Source: Piliocolobus tephrosceles (Eukaryota > Chordata > Mammalia > Primates > Cercopithecidae). From it: DNA of 64,000 nt. The stretch lies in contig NC_045449.1 in NCBI RefSeq assembly GCF_002776525.5, forward strand, positions 1,914,717 through 1,978,716, read 5' to 3'. Of the stretch, positions 22,631 to 33,231 are shown piece by piece. The first letter of the stretch is position 1; each line of letters starts with the position of its first letter. Position numbers and translations under genes: made by a program. Below the pieces are notes generated by a model, which was not told the DNA's origin, did no database searches, and worked only from the letters and a program-made list of their open reading frames with translations.

Positions 22631-22889
22631 AACTGGATCCTACCAGGGTTGATGAGAAACACAGCAGGTATTGGAAGAAACTTTGCGGCTGCTAACTAAT
22701 AGCTGGTGTGAATGGACAGATGAGGCAGAAGGAAGACACAGCTGAGGAGAATGGCTTCTAATAAAGGTAAAAAACTCGGAGTAAGAACATTACGTTGAGA
22801 AACCTGGTCTACTCTAGCAAACAGAGTGTTTAACACTGGCAGTATAAAGCAAATGTTCCTCTTTTCCCTTTGTCTGCACCTGAAAATCT
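22631..22889. other. non-repetitive stretch
   Basis: About 260 bases, nothing recognised. The 166-residue minus-strand frame covering it and the next L1 is not a known protein. Confidence 0.45.
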
Positions 22890-23340
22890 TAAGAGGCCCA
22901 TCTAAACTGTCAATATGAACAAGTATAGACTGGCCCCAACAAAGATGAAAAAAAAAAATCACCTCACATATAAAAAAGTATTGCAGTTCAACAGGATACC
23001 AATCTAAGGACTTGGTAAACATCTTTCTAGAAGAGTCAGTGTGAAAACAGGCACAAACTATGGAAACTTTCAAACTAATACTTAAAAATTTAATAGTAAT
23101 GGCACAAGGAAAGATAAATAGACCTTTGGGGCAGAAGATACAGTCTAGAAATAGACCTACACACACATAATCATCTGACTTATGATGTGACATCACTGTA
23201 GTTCAGTGGGGAAAAATGATCTTTCAATAAAATGAACCACAGACCTAAATGTGAAAGGTGAAATAATACAGTTTCTCGATCAAAATATAGAAGAATATCT
23301 TCCTTCCAATATGTTGTCTTGGAATAGGCAAACACTTCTC

Positions 23341-23630
23341 TTTTTTGGTGGGGGAAGTGGGAGGACAGGTTCTTGCTCTATCCCCAAGGCTGGAGTGCAG
23401 TGGCATGATCATAGTTCACTGTAGCCTCGAACTCCTGGGTCTACACAATCCTCCTGCTTTAGTAGCTAGATGTGCACCACTATGCCAGGCTAATTATTTA
23501 TTTATTTAATTTTAGAGACAGGGTCTTGCTATATTGCCCAGGTTGGTCTTGAACTCATGAACGGAAGCAATCCTCCCACCCTGGCCTCCCAAAATGCTAA
23601 GATTACAGGTGTGAGTCACTGTGCCTGGCT
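23341..23630 (-). repeat. Alu SINE, old
   Basis: Antisense AluJ-like element (acaggttcttgctctatccc to gagtcactgtgcctggc). Confidence 0.9.
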
Positions 23631-23688
23631 GCATTTCTTAAATAAGACACATAAAGCACTAACTTTTAAGAAAAATATATCTATTTAT

Positions 23689-23995
23689 TATTTCATTTAT
23701 TTATTTTTGAGACACAATCTTGCTGTGTTGCCCAGGCTAAGAGTGTAGTGGCATGATCTTGGCTCACTGTGCCTCAACTGCCTCGGCCCAAGCAGTCTTC
23801 CCACTTTAGCCTCTTGAGTAGTTGGTACATATGGGCATGCACCACCATGCCCAGCTATTTTTTTTTTAAATTTTTCTGTAGAGGCAGAGTCTTGCTATGT
23901 TGCCCAGGCTGGTACTGAACTCCTGGCCTCAAGGGATCCTCCCACCTTGGCCTTCCAAAGTGTTGAGATTACAGGCATGAGCCACTATATCTGAC
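23689..23995 (-). repeat. Alu SINE, old
   Basis: Antisense AluJ-like element with a (TTTA)n-like tail, ending gccactatatctgacc. Confidence 0.9.
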
Positions 23996-24071
23996 CAAGA
24001 AAAAATTGTAAATATGACTTAACTACACTAAGATCTCTGATCATAAAAAGATACTGTTAACACCGAAAGGT

Positions 24072-24706
24072 GGCTGGGCATGGTGGCTCATGCCTATAAT
24101 CTCAGCACTTTGGGAGGCTGAGGTGGGTGGGGTCAGGAGTTCCTTGAGGTCAGGAGTTCGAGACCAGCCTGGCCAACATGGTGAAATCCCTGTCTCTACT
24201 AAAAATACAAAAATTAGGTGGGCGTGGTGGCAGGTGCATGTAATCCCAGCTACTCAAGAGCACTTTGGGAGGCTGAGGTGGGTGGGGTCAGGAGTTCCTT
24301 GAGGTCAGGAGTTTGAGACCAGCCTGGCCAACATGGTGAAATCCCGTCTCTACTAAAAATACAAACATTAGGTGGGTGTGGTGGCAGGTGCATGTAATCC
24401 CAGCTACTCAAGAGCACTTTGGGAGGCTGAGGTGGGTGGGGTCAGGAGTTCCTTGAGGTCAGGAGTTTGAGACTAGCCTGGCCAACATGGTGAAATCCCG
24501 TCTCTACTAAAAATATAAACATTAGGTGGGTGTGGTGGCAGGTGCATGTAATCCCAGCTACTCAAGAGGCTGAGGAAGAAGAATCACTTGAAGCCAACAG
24601 GTAGAGGTTGTAGTGAGCTGAGATCACGCCATTGCACTACAGTCTGGGCGACAGAGCGAGACTCTGTCTCCAAAAAAAAAACACAAAAAAAACAAACAAA
24701 AAACCC
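24072..24706 (+). repeat. Alu SINE with tandem triplication of a 154-base unit
   Basis: A single Alu head (ggctgggcatggtggctcat), a single right-arm end and one A-rich tail. The segment from gcactttgggaggctgag to the 'agctactcaaga' of the right-arm start is present three times: 24105-24259, 24260-24413 and 24414-24567. Copies 2 and 3 share variants (ggagtttgagac, aatcccgtctc, aaacattaggtgggtg) absent from copy 1. Total length is about 635 bases against about 300 for a normal Alu. Confidence 0.95.
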
Positions 24707-24786
24707 TGAAAAGATGAACCACAGACTGAGAGAGGATATTTTCAATACTTCTATCCAACATAGGACTTATATTCAGAATACTGGAA

Positions 24787-24821
<35 letters not shown>

Positions 24822-24822
24822 A
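24787..24822. repeat. (CA)n microsatellite
   Basis: A run of about 17 CA dinucleotides (one TA interruption at the start) inside the L1 remnant. Confidence 0.97.
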
Positions 24823-25061
24823 CCCTAGAAATCAATAAGGAAAAAGACAAAGAATCCAAGAAAAAAATGGGTAAAAATCAGGAACAGGCACTCCCCAGAA
24901 GAGGGTATTCATGGCCAATAGCAGAAGAAAAGGCACTTATTATCATTACTCATTAGGGAAACGCAAATTAAAATCACAATGAGAAGAACAACAACAAAAA
25001 ACAAAACAAAACAAAAATCACAAAGAAATACTTCTAGACAGCCAACAGTATGGCTTTTAAT

Positions 25062-25215
25062 TTTTTTTTTTTTTTTTTTTTTTTGAGACAGGGTCTCTCT
25101 CTGTTGCCCAGTCTGTAGTGCAGTAGCGTGAACACGGCTCACTGCAGACTTGACTCCCTGGGCTCAAGTGATCCTTTCGCCTCAGCCTCCCAAGTAGCTG
25201 GGAACACAGATATAC
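25062..25215 (-). repeat. Alu fragment (one arm)
   Basis: A 22-base poly(T), gagacagggtctctctctgt and the first half of an antisense right arm, ending near gctgggaacacagatatacg. Confidence 0.85.
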
Positions 25216-25923
25216 GTGGTCCCAGCAAGGATGCCTGCTCTCACCATTTCCATTCAACACACTAATGGAGATCTCAGACACTGTATTAAGGCAAGAAAAA
25301 AAAAAGCTGAAAGCATAAAAATGGAAAAGAACTGCCTCTGTTTGCAGATGACATGATTGTTTAACACAGAAAATCCCAAAGAATGTGCAAATAACTACTA
25401 GAATAAATTCTAATAAAAATATCTTTAGGATTGAAGGACACATTAATATACAAAAGTTAATTGTATTTTCATATTCTAGCAGCAAAAGATTGGTAAATAC
25501 AATTTAGAAACAATTACCTTTATAATGGCATAAAAAATAAAATGTATTTAGGAATAAACTTAACAGACAACGTCTAAGACCTGTACAATGAAAAGTATAA
25601 AAATCATAGGTAAAAGGCTAGCTATACTATGCATAAACTACAAAAATGCTGTTAAGATGTCAATTCTCCCAAAACTGATATGTAAATTAAACTTACTATT
25701 ATAAGGATTCTAGCGTTTGTCATAAGAATTTTTAAATCAAACAAAAAGAATAGAAAGTGTAAGATACCCCCGCTTATATGCTCATCTGATACCTGAAAAA
25801 AGTACCAAAACAATCCACTAGAGGCAAGAAATGCCTTTTCAATAAATAGTGCTGATGTAACTTGATATCCATATGGGGGGAAAAAAGTTTTAGTTTTTAT
25901 ACCACAAACAAAATTAATTTGAA

Positions 25924-26217
25924 GACCAGGCACACTGGCTCATGTCTGTAATTCCAGCACTTTGGGAGGCCAAGGCACGGGTATCACTTGAGTCCAGGAG
26001 TTCAAGACCAGCCTGGGAAACATAGTGAGAGCCCATTTCTATAAAAATTAAAAAATTAACCATGTGTGGTGGTGCTTGCTTATAGTTCCAGCTTCTTGGG
26101 AGGCTGAGGTGGGAGGATCACTTGAGCCTGGGAGGTTGAAGCTGCAGTGGGTCATCCATGCCACTGCATTTTAGCCTAGGTGACAGACCAAGACCCTGAT
26201 TCAAAAAACAAAACAAC
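25924..26217 (+). repeat. Alu SINE in L1
   Basis: Plus-strand Alu (gaccaggcacactggctcat) ending in an A/C-rich tail. Confidence 0.92.
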
Positions 26218-26220
26218 AGG

Positions 26221-26527
26221 AAGGGGCACGGTGGCTCACACCTGTAATCCCAGCACTTTGGGAGGCTGAGGCAGGCGGATCACTTGAGGTCAGGAGTTCG
26301 AGACCAGCCTGGCCAACATGGTGAAACCCCGTCTCTACTAAAAATACAAAAATTAGCCGAGTGTGGTGGTGGGCACCTGTAGTCCCAGCTACTCAGGAGG
26401 CTGAGGCATGAGAATCACTTGAACCCCGGGGGCAGAGGTTGCAGTGAGCCGAGATCATGCCACTGCCCTCCAGCCTGGGTGGCAGAGTGAGACTGTCTCA
26501 AAAACAAACAAACAAAGAAACAAAAAT
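26221..26527 (+). repeat. Alu SINE, tandem in L1
   Basis: Plus-strand Alu (aaggggcacggtggctcaca) with both arms and an AAAC-rich tail. Flanking L1 text aaaattaatttgaag / aaatttaatttcaaa is consistent with insertion in one L1. Confidence 0.93.
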
Positions 26528-26578
26528 TTAATTTCAAATACATCATAGATCTAAATATAAAAGCTAAATCTACATAGC

Positions 26579-26861
26579 CTTTTTTTTGTCTTTTAAAATT
26601 TTGAGCTAGGGTCTTGCTCTGTTGTCCAAGTTGAAGTGCAGTGGTGCAAACATGGCTCACTGCAGCCTTGCCCTGCAGGGCTGCAAGCAGCTGGGATCAC
26701 AGGTGTAGGCTACTATGTCGAGCTAATTTTTTAATTTTTTGTAGTCATAGAGATCTCACTATGTTGCCCAAACTGGTCTCGAATTCCTGGACTGAAGGGA
26801 TCCTCCTGCCTTGGCCTGCTAAAGTGTTGGGATTACAGGCGTGGGTCACTGTGCCTGGCTC
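26579..26861 (-). repeat. Alu SINE, old
   Basis: Antisense AluJ-like element (gagctagggtcttgctctgt to gtcactgtgcctggc). Confidence 0.9.
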
Positions 26862-26869
26862 AATGTAGC

Positions 26870-27020
26870 TTTTTTTTTCTACATAGAATCTCGTTCTGTT
26901 GCCCAGGCTGGATGGAGTGCAGTGGTGTGACCTTGACTCACTGCAACCTCACTCTCCCAGTTCAAGGGATTCTCCTGCCTCAGTGTGCTGAGTAGCTGGG
27001 ATTACAGGAACCCACCTGGC
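26870..27020 (-). repeat. Alu fragment (right arm)
   Basis: Antisense right arm only (tagaatctcgttctgttgcc to ggaacccacctggc). It is cut off where the next Alu begins. Confidence 0.85.
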
Positions 27021-27323
27021 TTTTTTTTTTTTTTTTTTTTTTGAGATGAAATCTTGCTCTGTCCTCCAGGCTGGAGTGCAGTGGCGCGATCTTGGCTTAC
27101 TGCAACCTCCGTCTCCCAGGTTTAAGCAATTCTCCTGCCTCAGCCTCCTGAGTAGCTGGGATTATAGGTGGCCGCCACCACGCCCAGCTAATTTTTTGTA
27201 TTTCTAGTAGAGATGGGGTTTCGCTGTGTAAGCTAGGATGGTTTCAATCTCCTGACCTCGTGATCCACCCACCTCGGCCTCCCGAAGTACTGGGATTACA
27301 AGCATGAGCCACTGCACCCGGCC
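27021..27323 (-). repeat. Alu SINE, full length
   Basis: A 22-base poly(T) and both arms, ending actgcacccggcc. Confidence 0.95.
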
Positions 27324-27327
27324 CAGA

Positions 27328-27350
27328 ATTATTATTATTATTATTATTAT
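27328..27350. repeat. (ATT)n microsatellite
   Basis: Eight ATT units forming the tail of the following antisense Alu. Confidence 0.95.
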
Positions 27351-27948
27351 TGAGATGGAGTCTTGCTCTGTTGCCAAGGCCAGAGTGCAGTGGCGCAATC
27401 TCAGTTCACTGTAACCTCTGCCTCCTGGGTTCAAGTGACCCTTGCGCCTCAGCCTCCTGAGTAGTTGGGACTACAGGCGCGCACCACCATGCCCAGTTTT
27501 TTTTTTTTTTTTTTTTTTTGGAGATGGAGTCTCACTCTGTCACCCAGGCTGGAGTGCAGTGGCGCGATCTCCGCTCAATGCAAGCTCCGCCTCCTGGGTT
27601 CATGCCATTCTCCTGCCTCAGCCTTCTGAGTAGCTGGGACTACATGCGCCTGCTGCCACAACCGGCTAATTTTTTTGTATTTTTAGTGGAGATGGGGTTT
27701 CACTGTGTTAGCCAGCATGGTCTCGATCTCCTGACCTCATGATCCGCCGGCCTTGGCCTCCCAAAGTGCTGGGATTACAGGCATGGGCCACCGTGCCCGG
27801 CAATGCCCAGCTAATTTTTTTGTATTTTTAGTAGAGAACGGTTTCACCATATTGGTCAGGTTGGTCTTGAACTCCTGGCCTCAAGCGATCCACCCACCTC
27901 GACCTCCCAAAGTGCTCGGATTACAGGCGTGAACCACCAGGCCCAGCC
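27351..27948 (-). repeat. Alu SINE interrupted by a young AluY
   Basis: The right arm is at 27351-27496 and the left arm at 27803-27948 (atgcccagctaattttttt to aggcccagcc). The interrupting AluY lies exactly between copies of the duplicated site. Confidence 0.92.
27497..27802 (-). repeat. AluY nested in an older Alu
   Basis: Antisense AluY (gcgcgatctccgctcaatgc, gcaagctccgcctcctgggt). The target-site duplication atgcccag at 27489-27496 and 27803-27810 comes from the host Alu's own sequence. Confidence 0.95.
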
Positions 27949-28288
27949 TCAGTATAGAGCTTACAGGAAAACCAAGTAGAAGATCCTTATCACTTGGGAT
28001 TTTTAGCCCTCGTAAAGTAACCATAAAAGAAAAACATGATAAATTGATTTCATGAAAATTAAAACCTTCTGTTTATCAAAAGATAGTAAGAAAATGAATA
28101 GGTAAGAAACAGACTTTGTGAAAATATTCACAAAACATGTATCTGACAAACTACTTACATCCAGAATACATAAGGAAATCAGTAAGAAAATAACCCAACT
28201 AAAGAAAATGGGTAGAAGATGTGAAAAGATGCTTCATAGGGAAGATATACAAAATGGTCAGTAAGCATATGAAAAAGTATACAACTTT

Positions 28289-28579
28289 GGCCAGGCATGG
28301 TGGCTCCTGCCTGTAATCCTAGCACTTTGGGCGAGTGAGGCAGGAGGACTGCTTGAGCCCAGAAGCTGGAGACCAGCATAGGCAACATAGCAGTATCTTG
28401 TCTCTACAAAAAGTTTTCAAAAAATTAGCCCAGTGTGGTGGCACACACCTGCAGTCCCAGCTACTTGAGAGGCTGAGGCAGGAGGATTGCCTGAACCCAG
28501 GAGGTCAAGTCTGCAGTGAGTCGTGATTGCGCCATTGCTCTTTGGCTTGGGTGACAGAGAAGACCCTGTCTGAAAAAAC
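28289..28579 (+). repeat. Alu SINE in L1
   Basis: Starts ggccaggcatggtggctcct. Perfect 16-base target-site duplication aaaaagtatacaactt at 28272-28287 and 28580-28595. Confidence 0.96.
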
Positions 28580-28700
28580 AAAAAGTATACAACTTCACCA
28601 GGGAGATACAAATTGAAGCCAAAAATGATGTATCATCAGTCACCACACACCTACCAATGAGGATGTGAAGCAATCTTCATCTTCGGAAAAAGCTGTAGGG

Positions 28701-28932
28701 CAGGGGTATCCAATCTTTTGGCTTCCCTGGGCCACAATGGAAGAAGAATTGTCTTGGGCCACACATAAAATGTAACAGCACTAACTATAGCTGATGAGCT
28801 TAAAAGGGGGGGGGGGGGGGCAAAAAAAAAAAGCTCATAGTGTTTTAAGAAAGTTTACGAATTTGTGGTGGGCTGCATTCAAAGCCATCCTGGGCTGCAT
28901 GCAGCCTGTGGGCCACGGGTTGGACAAGCCTG
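28701..28932 (+). mobile_element. MER30 hAT-Charlie DNA transposon
   Basis: Starts caggggtatccaatcttttg, has 'ttgtcttgggccacacataa' and 'gggttggacaagcctg', and is about 232 bases, the usual size of this non-autonomous family. Imperfect 8-base target duplication ctgtaggg (28693-28700) / gtctaggg (28933-28940). It is inserted in L1 and encodes no transposase. Confidence 0.88.
28806..28832. repeat. poly(G)15 then poly(A)11 tract
   Basis: Fifteen consecutive G (28806-28820), one C, then eleven A, replacing an A-rich part of the MER30. Confidence 0.9.
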
Positions 28933-29368
28933 GTCTAGGGGATCTCTAATAAAAAATGCACATCTAATCTCTGACTCGGCAATTCTAATCCTAGGCATTT
29001 AGTCAAGTGAAAACACACGTCCAAAAACAGATTTGTGTACAACTATTCACAGCAAAAACTTTATTCGTAACAGCTAAAAACTAGAAATAGATTCGCTGTC
29101 TGTCAACCAGATAAACTGTGACAGATTCATAAAATGGAATACTACTCAGCAATAAAAAGGAGTGAGCTACTAATATATGTAACAACATAGAGGAATCTCA
29201 AAAAGATTAAGCTAAATGAAAAAAGGCTTACTCAAGAGCATATACTTACTGTGTGATTCCATTTATATGGGGTTCTAAAATAGCCAAATCTAATCTTGGT
29301 GGAAAAAATCAGAACAGAGCTTGCCTCTGGGGACAGAGGTGGAGATAAGGGATTATAACATAATTATA

Positions 29369-29483
29369 TGATCATTTATATATATATACACACACATATA
29401 CGTATATATACACATATGCATATATTTGTGTCTGTGTGTGTTGGAGGGGGAGAGAAAAAGAGAGAGAGAGAGCAAGAGAGAGA
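29369..29483. repeat. TA/CA and GA-rich simple repeats
   Basis: An alternating TATATA/CACACA stretch (29369-29425), a TGTGTG stretch, then an AGAGAG-rich purine run to the next Alu. Confidence 0.9.
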
Positions 29484-29668
29484 GACTCTCGCTCTGTCAC
29501 CCAGGCTGGAGTGCAGTGGCATGATTTTGGGTTCACTACAGCCTCGACCTCCTGGGCTACTAAAGCAGTTCTCCCGAGCAGCTGGGTCAACAGGTGCTTG
29601 CCACTACATTCAGCTAATTTTTGTATTTTTTGTAGAGATGGGGTTTTGCCATGTTGCCCAGGCTAGTC
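29484..29668 (-). repeat. Alu SINE, truncated
   Basis: Antisense right arm and linker (gagactctcgctctgtcacc to gccatgttgcccaggcta). The left arm is missing where the next Alu begins. Confidence 0.88.
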
Positions 29669-29963
29669 TTTTCTTTTCTTTCTTTCTTTTTTTTCTTTTT
29701 CTTGAGACAGTCTCACTCTGTCGCCCAGGCTGGAGTGCAAGGCGCAATCTCAGGTCATTGCAACCTCTGCCCTCCTGGGTTCAAGCAATTCTCATGCTTC
29801 AGTTTCCTGAATAGCTGGAATTTAGGTGCCTGCCACCACATCCAGCTCATTTTTGTATTTTTAGTAGAGACGGGGTTTCACCATGTTGGCCAGGATGGTC
29901 TCGAACTCCTGGCTTCAAGCAATCTGCCTATCTTGGCCTCCCAAAGTGCTAGGATTATAGCCA
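29669..29963 (-). repeat. Alu SINE
   Basis: Starts with a TTTC-rich tail (29669-29703); both arms; ends near gctaggattatagcca, a few bases short of the full left-arm end. Confidence 0.9.
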
Positions 29964-29990
29964 TTAAAAAATATTTAAAAGAAGAAAAAA

Positions 29991-30014
29991 ATGGATGGAT
30001 GGATGGATGGATGG
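29991..30014. repeat. (TGGA)n microsatellite
   Basis: Six TGGA units. Confidence 0.97.
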
Positions 30015-33000
30015 GGAAGAGAGGGAGAGACATAAACATAATGTGATAAGACAAATACAGTAAAACGAGAATGACAGCATCTAGGTACTGGGTATAAGTG
30101 AGCTCACTGGAGAATTTTCAACTTTGCTGTATAATAAAATGTTGGTAAATCAATCACATCACTAAAGTATAAAAAGACAGTATTTGGAAGCACTGGACCT
30201 AGTTGGATTAAAAAAAGAAAATCTGCATCAATCCCTGTTGCTGTCACTAAACAGCTGTCTCATTAGCTATTACGGAAAACACAGTGTCAGAGGGCTGGTT
30301 TTGCCATGTAAAAGAAGTCTTCAGCTTGCTGTGTCCTAACACTGGATCTCATATGAATCCCCAAATTCTAAAGGCTAGAAAGGTTTAAAATGTAGACGCA
30401 GCTTCAATATCCAGGAGGCAGACCTAAGAACAAGAGATGTAAATCCAGCTCTGGCAGCGGGAAGGGGCGGGGGGCCATGGCGACGCGAAGTTAGAAGCCG
30501 CCAGCCACCAAGCCTCTCCAACCCCAGTAGTTCTGTGTCTGGATGTCGGCCCCATATACTGGCTTAAAACCTCAAGACACTAGAAGATCTCACCAGTAGG
30601 AGCAGCCAGAGCAGCTGAAACATGTCCCTGTAAACAATAAATGTTTATCTGGGCAGATAACCTGGCAGATAGCCTTATTCTGATTTTAGGCAACTTGAAA
30701 CTCCACAATGGGAAGCTGAGCACAGAGGGGCCCCTTCCTCTTTGCCACATGGGTAGGAAGCAGAGATGGAAGGTGGTCCTGGCTCCTATCACGTGAGAGG
30801 TGGCAGAAAGCCACTCTCTGTAAATGCCAACTTCTTCCCTACTGGATGATGGCCAGATTCCCTTAAAGACAGAGGGTGGGGACAGAGAAGTCAAGTCAAC
30901 CAACGCTAAACAATGCTACCGCATAGAGCTGGCGGTTACACCATTGCCCTGAAGGTACGAGGAACTCTGGCGGGTCTGGCTGCTGCCACAGGAACCGCAC
31001 TGGCTCAGGGCTTCCCCAGGCCTGGGTGGGATGCCTGTCACTGACTCCGGCCACACACAGAGGCTCAGTCGCCACCTCGGTCAGTGGCAAACAGCTGCTG
31101 AGAGGGGAGGAGTAGACCCAGGGGTGCTGTGTGCTGCACAGCCAAATCTTCCACTTTTGGAGACTCCAAACAATATTCATAAGAGCCATATGGCTTAAAC
31201 CCCATGGAGGTACCAGGCAAAAGGCTGTACGGGGAAAGAGGCAGCTGCAAGGAAGGAATGGAAGTGTGTTGATGGCACAGAAATTTCTTTGACAATTAAC
31301 TCTCCAAACAATTTGACTACCAGTTCTGAAACCCCAATCCCTAACTGACAAATGCAATCTTGGGCACTGGTTATTCCTCCCACCTATATACTTCTGCCCA
31401 TACTCTTCTTGGAAGAAGACAGGATAGGGAAGTGAAACCCACAGTATGCTGAAAGGGAAGCTGAGCTCTCATTCATAAGACTACTAAGCTCTCTCACAGG
31501 GAAGAGGATGGAGACGGCACAACAAAGACTCTTTGCTCTGAAATAGCACCGAAGTGAAGCCCGGCAGAGCCAGGGCGTGGATCCTGGACGGAGCGCCGAG
31601 GAGGAGTGTGTTTGTGTGTATGTTTGCGCTCATCTGGTTTTTGTTGGGGGAAGGTGACAATTCATTCTTTTGATTTCATTCAAACTTATAGCTGCTTTTA
31701 TAATCACTTCCTGAAAACACAGTAGGAAGAGAGTGGTATGTGCTCACCCCACCCTCCATTTAACACTACCCCAGCAATCCAACTACGTGCTTTACACTGA
31801 GAAGAGGCCAGCTTTTTGCCTTTGGCAGCACTGAAGGCCAGACATTACCAGCACTCCTGTGTACAGCTCAAGGCTCCACCCAAATCAGACTGCACACACT
31901 GGATCCAAGAGGAATATCATTCCAGAACAACAACCCAGGAGAGAGAGAGGAGAGCTGAGGAGGCTGGGTGGGACGGCTGGGACACTTCTCACTTCTGACA
32001 CCAGGACACCCAAGTGGTTGGCAGAGGCATTTCGGTAGTGCGGTGGCAGATCAACTGTAGTGTGGGAAATCCCAAATGCTATCGTAAAGAAGTTATCTCT
32101 GTACAAAGAGAGGGGTGACAACAAGGGTGGGGTACAGGCCACAGGGCAGTAAGGTAGAGAAATCAGCTTTAGCGAACTGGCTAGCTACTGGGCTAGTCCA
32201 ATTCTGAATACACAAGTGATATTCTAGCCTCTTTTCAGGACAGACTGATGTAGAGCGGTCATGGGAGGCCAGGAAACAAAGCTCCATTTCTGGCCTAAAG
32301 TGGATTGGAGGGTTCCTCCGCAGAGAGTCATAACACAGTGTTTGCATAAAACCCCAGAAACCCACTGCTCCTGGCTGTCCAAGGCCAAAGGCATCTTCTT
32401 CCTGGAGAGCTACGTCTCTTACCCTCTAGGCTCTAAGACTCCCTATTTTACTTAGTAAGGTTTCCCGTTTACTCTGAGATCTGCAGATCTCCCCAAGGAG
32501 TCTTTAGAGGCAAGCTAGGGAAGGCGGCAGCAGGGAGACTGAACAGTAGTAAGGACACAGGTCTTCCGCATCCTGCCATTACTTCTTACATGGCAGAGAA
32601 ACGAATGGACACTGAAAGGGGGTTTCCTGGTTTAACTAATTATTTACAGCGTTTATTCTTTATTTTATTTTTTTCTAATGTGCAGGCATCTCTTAGATTG
32701 TTGACCCTCAAGGAAAATGCAATTGGGAGCACAACCATGATTGACACCTAAAGGCATTTTTTATTGCTGTTCCCATGAGAACACCATCAGAATGATGAAC
32801 AAGGTATATACTGCTACAAAACAATCAGCATCTCCATTTGGAGAAGGAATTTCTTTTAAAAACACCCCATTTGGGGCACTATGGTCTCCTCCTCTGTGGA
32901 AACAGGAAGAGGCAGAAGGAGTTCCATTCCTGCCACAGCAGAGTCTACTTTTTGCTAATTTTTTGGAAAACAAGTTCTCTTTGGCTCTTGAGAAAACCAG

Positions 33001-33231
33001 ACATTTCCAAAGGGAAAACAGAGAAGGAGACAGAGTCTGATGTGGCAAGACTTGTAGCCCTCTTGTATCTCCAAGACAGAGATAACCCGGAGGGACCCAA
33101 ATCCCTATGTATTCACCTTCTAACCATGCATTCCATATAATCCAGACTTCCGGAGACACTACAAGGCCTCTGAAAATGTCACCACAATCCTTAGATTTAG
33201 GAAGAAAAGAAAATCTGAGGATAATTCTCTT
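30015..33231. other. largest repeat-free block
   Basis: About 3.2 kb with no Alu, L1, MIR or hAT recognised. It includes a GC-rich patch (30455-30500, with ggggcgg at 30464-30470), a second CpG-containing patch at about 31555-31610, and an exon-like segment on the minus strand at 31065-31244. I cannot identify a gene. In such a repeat-dense window this gap may mark exons or regulatory sequence of the host locus, but that is inference. Confidence 0.4.
31065..31244 (-). other. possible terminal coding exon (unproven)
   Basis: On the minus strand a pyrimidine-rich acceptor-like site (ccattccttccttgcag) ends at 31245. The following sequence stays open in frame for 59 codons to a TGA at 31065-31067. 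The predicted peptide is mixed and non-repetitive (it includes GFKPYGSYEYC). I recognise no family, and no downstream poly(A) signal was established. It could equally be a chance frame, since a longer overlapping minus-strand frame (30896-31357) is also open. Confidence 0.15.

Larger units (their letters stand above)
22890..24990 (+). repeat. L1 LINE remnant, cut by three Alus
   Basis: Sense L1 ORF2/3' pieces at 22890-23340, 23631-23688, 23996-24071 and 24707-24990. Signposts are cagtctagaaatagacctac, 'gatctttcaataaaatgaac' and 'gggaaacgcaaattaaaatc'. Heavily decayed, no open frame. Confidence 0.7.
25216..26578 (+). repeat. L1 LINE ORF2 remnant, cut by two Alus
   Basis: Sense L1 at 25216-25923, resuming at 26528-26578. 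Bases 25341-25352 encode Phe-Ala-Asp-Asp, the reverse-transcriptase catalytic motif of L1 ORF2, followed by 'atgattgt'. Downstream 'caattctcccaaaactgata' is typical ORF2. Frames are broken throughout, so no enzyme can be made. Confidence 0.85.
28000..29365 (+). repeat. L1 LINE 3' region, cut by Alu and MER30
   Basis: Sense L1: 'ttcatgaaaattaaaacctt', agaaaatgggtagaagatgt, atggaatactactcagcaat and ttccatttatatggggttct run in ORF2-end to 3' UTR order over 28000-28288, 28596-28700 and 28941-29365. Confidence 0.9.

Noticed and set aside
22696..23196. 166-residue minus-strand open frame
   Set aside because: It reads antisense across AT-rich L1 remnant and adjoining unique sequence. No family recognised.
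24105..24567. Triplicated unit as a satellite or gene-family repeat
   Set aside because: The unit is entirely Alu-internal, with one Alu head and one tail, so it is a local rearrangement.
24787..24822. (CA)n and other periodic repeats as CRISPR-like arrays
   Set aside because: They are simple microsatellites in L1 or Alu tails. No spacer structure, and the genome is a primate's.
30464..30494. GC box next to a Kozak-like ccATGG, a possible promoter and start
   Set aside because: The frame stops after five codons (ATG GCG ACG CGA AGT TAG) and there is no CpG island around it.
30896..31357. 153-residue minus-strand open frame
   Set aside because: Conflicts in frame with the exon-like segment at 31065-31244, has a Cys/Trp/Pro-rich random character and no recognised domain. 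Kept only as a caution there.
32741..33159. Overlapping frames of 99, 100 and 132 residues on both strands
   Set aside because: Open on both strands in several frames at once, which points to chance low stop-codon density rather than coding.
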